Assembly: GCA_904501735.1 (NCBI GenBank)
Contig: CAJGBY010000001.1
Span: forward strand, 124,001-188,000
Length of the DNA: 64,000 nucleotides
DNA from: an uncultured Muribaculaceae bacterium
Lineage (GTDB): Bacteria > Bacteroidota > Bacteroidia > Bacteroidales > Muribaculaceae
Direction: 5' to 3'
A program made the translations under genes and the position numbers. The notes under the pieces were generated by a model. The model searched no databases. It saw nothing but the letters and a program-made list of their open reading frames with translations, and had not been told where the DNA came from. Shown piece after piece: positions 58,674 through 64,000 of the stretch (its first letter is position 1; every line of letters begins with the position of its first letter).

Positions 58674-60065
58674 ATGAATGCTTGTGAAATTGAAATAAAG
58701 GTAGCGGAGTACGCAAAAGAGCATAATCTGTGTGCAAAAGATGATGCAGTGATAGTGGCATTGAGCGGTGGAGCCGATTCAGTGGCATTGTTGCGCATAT
58801 TATTGTCGATAGGTGTGCAATGCTGTGCATTACATTGCAATTTTGGTCTTCGCGGTGCTGAATCTGATCGAGATGAGGCATTCGTGCGCAACCTTTGTAC
58901 TCAATTAGGTGTGTCGCTGAAAGTGAAGCATTTTGATGTGGCTAAATATGAGCAAGAGCAAAAAGTGTCGACTGAAATGGCTTGTCGCGAGTTGCGCTAT
59001 GCGTGGTTTGACGAAGAACGCGCGTTGCAAGGAGCAAAAGCGATAGCTGTAGCGCATCATTATGACGATAATGTGGAAACCTTTTTCTTGAATATGTTGC
59101 GAGGCACAGGTATTCAAGGATTGACGGGCATAAGAGCAAAAAATGGATATGTTGTGCGTCCGTTGCTGTGCGTGAAACGAGAAGAAATCGAAGCATATCT
59201 CAAGGAATTAGGTCAAGAATATGTGGTGGATAGCACAAATCTTGAAAATGATTTTAAACGAAACAAAATTCGTAATGTGTTGATTCCAACATTGAACGAA
59301 TTGTTCCCCGATTATGAGGCGGGAATGATGCGTACATTGCAGAATTTACAAGGTTGTAATGACTTTTATCAGAGTGCTGTTGAGGAATTGCGTGTAAAAG
59401 CTGTGGATAAAACACAAAATGATGTGGTGAGAGTTGTGCTTGACCAGATAAGCTCAATAACAGCAGGACGAGAAACAGCCATTTTTGAACTAATCAAGGA
59501 TTATGGCTTCAATTCTCAAGATGCTGAAAGGATTAATAAGTGTCTTGACGAAGATTGTACCGAAACGAGAACATTCCTATCACATAAATGTGAAGCGCAT
59601 CTAAAGAATTCATTCTTGGATATATATCCCATTAGAAATGAGGTTGCTGATGTGAAATGTCTTAATGTGAATGACTTGCTTGAACAGGGCAATGATGATT
59701 CGGAATTGGTAGCATCAATCGAAACGAAAGCTAAAGGGCAAAAGATGATTCCTGGCATCGATGGCAGAAAAACGATAGCGCTTAATGTAGATATTCTTAA
59801 GGAAAATCCATTGTTGATAGTGCGTGGATGGAAGCAAGGAGATAGGATAAGTCCATACGGAATGAAAGGCTCGAAATTGGTTAGTGATTTGTTTGCTGAC
59901 AACAAATTTACCTCTTACCAAAAGCATTCGGCTCGTGTGGTTGCGTTGGCAAGCGAAGAAGGATGTGAGGGTGAAGTGATATGGGTGCTAAATCTACGAG
60001 CATCGCGCCATTATGCAGTAGGCGTAAATGATGAATCATATCTAAAATTATCGATTAGAGAGTGA
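58674..60065 (+). CDS. tilS: tRNA(Ile)-lysidine synthase
   Basis: A 463-aa enzyme that modifies C34 of the AUA-reading tRNA-Ile to lysidine. The N-terminal PP-loop motif is ALSGGADSVALL (about residues 29-40), followed by HCNFGLRGAESDRDE and HHYDDNVETFFLNMLRGTG. The C-terminal TilS domains include SPYGMKGSKLVSDLF. Monocistronic with a near-leaderless start. Confidence 0.95.
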   Translation: MNACEIEIKVAEYAKEHNLCAKDDAVIVALSGGADSVALLRILLSIGVQCCALHCNFGLRGAESDRDEAFVRNLCTQLGVSLKVKHFDVAKYEQEQKVSTEMACRELRYAWFDEERALQGAKAIAVAHHYDDNVETFFLNMLRGTGIQGLTGIRAKNGYVVRPLLCVKREEIEAYLKELGQEYVVDSTNLENDFKRNKIRNVLIPTLNELFPDYEAGMMRTLQNLQGCNDFYQSAVEELRVKAVDKTQNDVVRVVLDQISSITAGRETAIFELIKDYGFNSQDAERINKCLDEDCTETRTFLSHKCEAHLKNSFLDIYPIRNEVADVKCLNVNDLLEQGNDDSELVASIETKAKGQKMIPGIDGRKTIALNVDILKENPLLIVRGWKQGDRISPYGMKGSKLVSDLFADNKFTSYQKHSARVVALASEEGCEGEVIWVLNLRASRHYAVGVNDESYLKLSIRE

Positions 60066-60113
60066 TTGTGTTGCACTAAAAAGAGTGATAGAGGCGAACT
60101 TTTTTCGCAATTA

Positions 60114-60144
60114 TTTGTTATTATTAAAAATTGTCGTAAATTTG
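60114..60144 (+). promoter_or_regulatory. Promoter of rho
   Basis: TTTG at 60114-60117, a 19-nt spacer and TAAATTTG at 60137-60144: full consensus. It predicts a transcript leader of about 265 nt. Confidence 0.65.
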
Positions 60145-60163
60145 TCACGATTTTCAATATTAG

Positions 60164-60205
60164 GTTTCTTATGGTAATGAGATAAGAAACTTTCCATTTT
60201 TTCAA
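60164..60205 (+). promoter_or_regulatory. Terminator-like hairpin early in the rho leader
   Basis: GTTTCTTAT and ATAAGAAAC form a perfect 9-bp stem around a 9-nt loop, followed by a T-rich stretch (TTTCCATTTTTTC). It lies about 15 nt after the predicted start and would release a short RNA or act in attenuation. The rest of the 350-bp gap (60066-60415) has no credible reading frame. Confidence 0.45.
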
Positions 60206-60415
60206 AAAGCTGTTAATGTTGCGTGATTTTCTAAGTGTTAGAAATCGATGCAGTGTGTAGTGTAATTACAAGAGTAAAAAGTGTTTACTTAGATTGGTGA
60301 TTAACGGCTTTACTATTTTCAACAATAAAATTTGAGCACGAATATCTATGATATAACTATGTCGATAGATGAGGTAGTGCAACTCAAAACAAAATAGAAT
60401 CTCATAAAATTTTAT

Positions 60416-62359
60416 ATGTACAAATTAGAGGATTTAAATCAGAAAGAAGAATCAGAACTTCAATCTATCGCTAAGTCATTGGAACTTAAGAAGACTAACT
60501 CGATGGATAAGGAGTCGTTGATTTATGCTATTCTTGATAAACAAGCAGAGGTGGGTTCGAAGACTACGGTCGTAAAGGATTCCGAAAAGAAGAAACGCAC
60601 CAAGAAAACTGCCGATAAACCTAAGAATGAAAAGCCAGTAGAAGCAAAAAATGCTGAGCCAAAGGAGAAAGTTGAACCAGAGTCGAAAGAAACTGTAGAA
60701 GCTGAACCAAAGGAAGTTGCCGAAGCAAAGCCAAAGAAAAATAAGAAAAAGAAATCTGAGGCAAAAGAAGTTGCTGAAGCATCACAACCTGTTGCTGATG
60801 TAGAACCAAAGGCGGAAGAAACTGCAACAGAACCACAAGAAGTAGCAAAAGAAGCGCCTAAAAAGGTTGAGGAAAATCCTGTTGCTGAAGCTAAGTCGGA
60901 AAACGAACCAGAACAGCATAAAGAAGCTGAAACTTCAGTAGAAAAAGAGGTTAAGAAGCCAGAAATTTCGTTGGGTTCGTTCTTCAATACATTTGAGCGT
61001 CAAACATTCAAGCCTCGTAGCAAAGAAGAGCGCGAAGAAGCAGAACGACTTGCTGCCGAAAAAGCTGCACAATCAACAATAATCATAAAAGAGCCTGCAC
61101 CAGAAGCTGAGCCTCAACCTCAGCCACAGCAACCTCAACAAAGCAAGAACAAGAAGAAAAAGCAAAAACAACAGCAGCAACAACAAGCACAGGAACAAAA
61201 GAAACAAGAACAACCAGCTCTACAAGAAGAAGCATTCAACTTTGATGGAATCTTGAAAGGTGTTGGTGTGCTTGAAGTGATGCCTGATGGATATGGCTTC
61301 TTGCGCTCAAGCGACTATAATTACTTGAATTCACCTGATGATATATATGTATCGCAAGCTCAAATCAAGAATAATGGTTTGAAGACAGGTGATGTGGTGG
61401 AAGGATTTATTCGCCCACCAAAAGAAGGTGAAAAGTATTTCCCACTAAGTCGCATTGAAAGCGTGAATGGTAGAACAATTGACTTCATTCGCGACCGTAT
61501 CCCATTTGAACACCTTGTGCCATTGTTCCCTGATGTAAAGTTCGATTTGACAAGCGGAAAGACTTGCAATATTTCAACTCGCGTGGTGGATATGTTCTCA
61601 CCAATCGGTAAGGGACAACGCGGTCTGATAGTGGCACCTCCAAAGACTGGTAAGACAGTGCTTTTGAAGGATATAGCAAATGCGATAGCAGAAAATCATC
61701 CAGAGACATATATGATGATTTTGCTTATCGATGAACGCCCTGAAGAAGTTACCGATATGGCAAGAAGTGTGAATGCCGAAGTTATTGCATCAACATTTGA
61801 TGAGCCAGCTGAACGCCATGTGAAGATTGCTGGTTTGGTGCTTGAAAAAGCAAAGAGAATGGTGGAATGTGGTCATGATGTAGTGATTCTACTTGACTCA
61901 ATCACTCGTCTTGCTCGTGCTTATAATACTGTATCTCCAGCATCGGGTAAAATTTTGTCGGGTGGTGTAGATGCTAATGCATTGCAACGACCAAAACGAT
62001 TCTTCGGAGCAGCTCGTAACATCGAAAATGGTGGTAGCTTGACAATTATTGCAACTGCCCTTATCGAAACTGGTTCGAAGATGGATGAAGTAATCTTTGA
62101 AGAATTTAAGGGAACAGGTAATATGGAATTACAACTTGATCGTAAGTTGTCTAACAAGCGTATATTTCCAGCTGTGGATATTATTTCTTCAAGTACTCGT
62201 CGTGACGACTTGCTTCTTAATCAAGAAACACTTAACCGTATGTGGATTATGCGCCGATTCTTGGGAGATCGTACATCGATTGAAGCAATGGAATTCATCA
62301 AAGATCGTATGGAACGAACTCGCTCAAACGAGGAACTATTGTTGTCGATGAACGACTAA
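60416..62359 (+). CDS. rho: Transcription termination factor Rho with long disordered insertion
   Basis: A 647-aa hexameric RNA helicase. Residues 1-47 form the Rho N-terminal helix bundle. About 48-275 is a low-complexity insertion: first a Lys/Glu/Ala/Pro-rich part with repeated EAKPK-like segments, then a Gln/Lys-rich part. The cold-shock RNA-binding domain starts near 277 (LEVMPDGYGFLRS). The ATPase has Walker A PPKTGKT (about 408-414), ILLIDERPEEVTDM, the Q-loop region and the ending RTRSNEELL. Long insertions are typical of Bacteroidota Rho; the one in Bacteroides thetaiotaomicron Rho has been linked to phase separation and gut fitness. It is transcribed from a promoter with a long leader. 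Confidence 0.96.
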   Translation: MYKLEDLNQKEESELQSIAKSLELKKTNSMDKESLIYAILDKQAEVGSKTTVVKDSEKKKRTKKTADKPKNEKPVEAKNAEPKEKVEPESKETVEAEPKEVAEAKPKKNKKKKSEAKEVAEASQPVADVEPKAEETATEPQEVAKEAPKKVEENPVAEAKSENEPEQHKEAETSVEKEVKKPEISLGSFFNTFERQTFKPRSKEEREEAERLAAEKAAQSTIIIKEPAPEAEPQPQPQQPQQSKNKKKKQKQQQQQQAQEQKKQEQPALQEEAFNFDGILKGVGVLEVMPDGYGFLRSSDYNYLNSPDDIYVSQAQIKNNGLKTGDVVEGFIRPPKEGEKYFPLSRIESVNGRTIDFIRDRIPFEHLVPLFPDVKFDLTSGKTCNISTRVVDMFSPIGKGQRGLIVAPPKTGKTVLLKDIANAIAENHPETYMMILLIDERPEEVTDMARSVNAEVIASTFDEPAERHVKIAGLVLEKAKRMVECGHDVVILLDSITRLARAYNTVSPASGKILSGGVDANALQRPKRFFGAARNIENGGSLTIIATALIETGSKMDEVIFEEFKGTGNMELQLDRKLSNKRIFPAVDIISSSTRRDDLLLNQETLNRMWIMRRFLGDRTSIEAMEFIKDRMERTRSNEELLLSMND

Positions 62360-62386
62360 GGAACGATAAAATAGCAATTAAATAAG

Positions 62387-62432
62387 AAACAGACTGTAGG
62401 GGAGAAATCCTGACAGTCTGTTTTTCGTTTAT
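62387..62432. terminator. Terminator between rho and the DUF4886 gene
   Basis: AACAGACTGT and ACAGTCTGTT form a 10-bp stem, with GG/CC pairing inside, followed by TTTTT. It lies between convergent genes. Confidence 0.8.
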
Positions 62433-62444
62433 ATAGTGCGTGGA

Positions 62445-63197
62445 TTATCTATTTTTCCACACAGCATTGTTGATGGTTTTAGCTATTTTGGTGTCGATTT
62501 TTCCATGATATTTCTTTGCATCGACTTTCTTGTTGTAGATGTGGGTAAATATCACGCTTGTAGCAAGATAAGAGCCGTTGTATCCTGGGTGAGAACCATC
62601 TTTGCCGTAAAGATAGATTTCGGGATGCTTGTTGCGCATATATGACCACACTTTACCTACATCGATAACACCGTCGGCATTAAAAATGTGTGCCATTGCT
62701 CGTGTTCCCTTATCGAGCGCTTGTTGCATCGATTCGTAGCTTGTGAAAAGGTGAGGGTATTTAGGGAAATAGTCCTTTTTTTGTAGTCCATCGTTGCCAT
62801 GTTCTCGTCCCCAAGTGATTTGGAGGAGGATTTTGGCAGTAGGGTTGTGTTTTCGCACATAGTTGATCATGTTCATCATTTCTTCCATAATGGGCATACC
62901 ATCGGGAGTACCCACTAACGCAGGTTGAACACTTTGACTTTGTAGGATAATATAGTCGTAACCACCTTTTTCTACAAGAGCATTACATTCGGCATTGTTA
63001 ATGTGATATTTCATCGTAGCGCCACCCTTTGAAAACTTAGAAATTTCGGGTTTGAAACCATGCGCTCTTGCCATAGAGTCCATCATAGCAGGAGTGTCGT
63101 TCAAGTAGGTGTAGCTATTGCCGATGTAAAGGATTTTTTGTGCATGCGAATATCCAATTGCAAATAATACGCATAAAGATGTAATAAAAGCTTTCAT
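62445..63197 (-). CDS. Secreted SGNH-hydrolase-like protein (DUF4886 type)
   Basis: A 250-aa exported protein (signal peptide cleaved near SHAQ, residue 19). The SGNH-like block I is ILYIGNSYT with the candidate nucleophile Ser. A Gly in SKGGATM and Gln/Ser-rich QSQSV follow, and the C-terminal block is DGSHPGYNGSYLA with the catalytic Asp-His. This fits DUF4886, a family common in Bacteroidota and probably acting as carbohydrate esterases. No glycan-use cluster is adjacent, so the substrate is unknown. Monocistronic. Confidence 0.85.
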   Translation of the reverse strand: MKAFITSLCVLFAIGYSHAQKILYIGNSYTYLNDTPAMMDSMARAHGFKPEISKFSKGGATMKYHINNAECNALVEKGGYDYIILQSQSVQPALVGTPDGMPIMEEMMNMINYVRKHNPTAKILLQITWGREHGNDGLQKKDYFPKYPHLFTSYESMQQALDKGTRAMAHIFNADGVIDVGKVWSYMRNKHPEIYLYGKDGSHPGYNGSYLATSVIFTHIYNKKVDAKKYHGKIDTKIAKTINNAVWKNR

Positions 63198-63277
63198 GTA
63201 GTAGTGATATATTAGTTTAATAATGCAAAGTTAATGTTTTTGGTGGCTGTTTTAGCGAAATTAAAGAAAAAGTTCAC

Positions 63278-63285
63278 TAATTTTG
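63278..63285 (+). promoter_or_regulatory. Promoter -7 element of ybaK
   Basis: TAATTTTG fits TAnnTTTG, 25 nt upstream of the ATG at 63311. Confidence 0.5.
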
Positions 63286-63310
63286 TAGAGAAATAAAGCA
63301 TAAGATATTA

Positions 63311-63814
63311 ATGGCAGGTATTAGTAAAACAAATGTGGCACGATTGCTCGATAAGGCAAAAATAAAATATGAACTTGTGCCTTATGTGGTAGATGAAAAC
63401 GATCTTGCAGCGACTCATATAGCAGAACAGCTCGATGAAGACATCAAGCAAGTGTTCAAAACGCTTGTGTTGCGAGGCGACAAGACAGGTCTCTTCGTGT
63501 GTGTAATACCTGGCGATGAAGAAGTGAATCTAAAAAAAGCAGCTAAGGTGAGTGGTAATAAGAAAGCCGATCTTATTCCGATGAAAGAGCTGTTGCCTAC
63601 TACGGGATACATTCGTGGAGGTTGCTCACCAGTGGGAATGAAAAAGCCTTTTCCGACATTTTTCGATTCATCGTGCGAGAATTTTGAATACATATATGTG
63701 AGTGCGGGAGTGCGAGGATTACAGTTAAAGATTAAGCCACAAGAATTGGTGGAATATGTTAGAGCAAGCCTTGCATCATTAACCGACAATGTAACTGAAG
63801 ACAAGGAGGAGTGA
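63311..63814 (+). CDS. ybaK: Cys-tRNA(Pro)/Cys-tRNA(Cys) deacylase YbaK
   Basis: A 167-aa trans-editing hydrolase that removes mischarged Cys from tRNA-Pro. Family segments: YELVPYVVDENDLAATHIAEQL, the catalytic-Lys region VFKTLVLRGDK, PMKELLPTTGYIRGGCSPVGMKK and the closing SAGVRGLQLKI. It is followed after 4 nt by aroC, so the two are co-transcribed. Confidence 0.94.
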   Translation: MAGISKTNVARLLDKAKIKYELVPYVVDENDLAATHIAEQLDEDIKQVFKTLVLRGDKTGLFVCVIPGDEEVNLKKAAKVSGNKKADLIPMKELLPTTGYIRGGCSPVGMKKPFPTFFDSSCENFEYIYVSAGVRGLQLKIKPQELVEYVRASLASLTDNVTEDKEE

Positions 63815-63818
63815 AGCG

Positions 63819-64000
63819 ATGAAAAATAGAATTGGAAATATATTTAGTCTAACAAGTTTCGGTGAATCACATGGTGTTGCGCTTGGAGGAGTAATCGATG
63901 GCATGCCAGCAGGCGTGAAGATTGACCTTGACCGAGTGCAAGAAGAACTTGATCGTCGTCGTCCAGGGCAATCATCGATTGTTACTGCGCGCAACGAGAA
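63819..64000 (+). CDS. aroC: Chorismate synthase (5' part, cut by window end)
   Basis: The first 60 codons of aroC. The peptide NIFSLTSFGESHG is the chorismate synthase N-terminal signature, followed by GGVIDGMPAGVKID and ELDRRRPGQSS. The enzyme makes chorismate from EPSP using reduced FMN. An AGGAGG-like sequence about 9 nt upstream of the ATG is unusual in this window, where Shine-Dalgarno sites are rare. The gene continues past base 64000. Confidence 0.95.
   Translation, partial: MKNRIGNIFSLTSFGESHGVALGGVIDGMPAGVKIDLDRVQEELDRRRPGQSSIVTARNE

Noticed and set aside
60523..60987. Minus-strand Ser/Phe/Ala-rich frame of 154 codons opposite rho
   Set aside because: It mirrors the low-complexity Lys/Glu-rich insertion of Rho; the composition is explained by the complementary strand.
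1..64000. tRNA, rRNA, transposase or integrase genes
   Set aside because: I scanned the intergenic stretches and protein list by eye and found no cloverleaf, rRNA segment, or recombinase motif; a dedicated tRNA search would confirm this.

Overview
The window looks like chromosomal DNA of a gut- or mouth-type Bacteroidales bacterium (Muribaculaceae/Prevotellaceae-like; genus not resolved). Evidence: AT-rich genes with no consistent Shine-Dalgarno sequences, many Bacteroidota-type promoters (TTTG, 19-21 nt, TAnnTTTG), and marker families such as GldH, Rho with a long low-complexity insertion, C10 peptidase, BspA-like leucine-rich-repeat protein, DUF4886, a TonB-domain lipoprotein and NADP-type glutamate dehydrogenase.

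Layout. 0-4 kb: tail of an unknown gene, a 727-aa membrane protein of unknown function, two tiny membrane proteins and a TonB-domain lipoprotein. 4-6 kb: a small accessory segment (degenerate repeats, a perfect palindrome, an unknown gene and a peptidylarginine/agmatine deiminase-like gene) lying beside the 3' end of guaA and preceded by a sequence resembling that 3' end. 6-16 kb: guaA with a shortened amidotransferase domain, a zeta-toxin-like ATPase, a cation/proton antiporter, a cell-wall amidase, and a pyrB-pyrI-flavin reductase-glyA operon with a candidate leader-peptide attenuator. 16-33 kb: PBP1A, a CpsB/YwqE-type phosphatase, a biotin-dependent carboxyltransferase with two biotinyl domains, a tandem pair of secreted four-module proteins of unknown function, rplS, gpmI, a 5'-nucleotidase, a GH3/beta-lactamase-fold fusion and gdhA. 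33-42 kb: C10 peptidase, thioredoxin-like lipoprotein, purT, a small winged-helix protein, a Na/phosphate symporter and a divergent two-component system. 42.2-47.5 kb: an AT-rich accessory module (beta-helix protein plus BspA-like LRR protein) bracketed by 71-bp direct repeats. 47.5-55.3 kb: a housekeeping cluster of rsgA, a ZapB-like coiled coil, zapA, a structured RNA candidate, rny, ricT, gldH, an M24 peptidase and a CCA-adding enzyme. 55.3-64 kb: two membrane proteins, nth, pheS, tilS, rho with a long leader, a DUF4886 protein, ybaK and the start of aroC.

How the genes fit together. Nucleotide supply is prominent (guaA, pyrBI, purT, 5'-nucleotidase, glyA for one-carbon units), as are envelope building and recycling (PBP1A, amidase, GH3/beta-lactamase fusion) and translation/RNA control (rplS, rsgA, pheS, tilS, cca, rny-ricT, rho). 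The most unusual items are the pyrBI leader, the GATase-deficient guaA, the repeat-bracketed module, the paired four-module secreted proteins, the promoter with a 17-A spacer, and the candidate guaA-associated island. I saw no tRNA, rRNA, CRISPR array, transposase or integrase.
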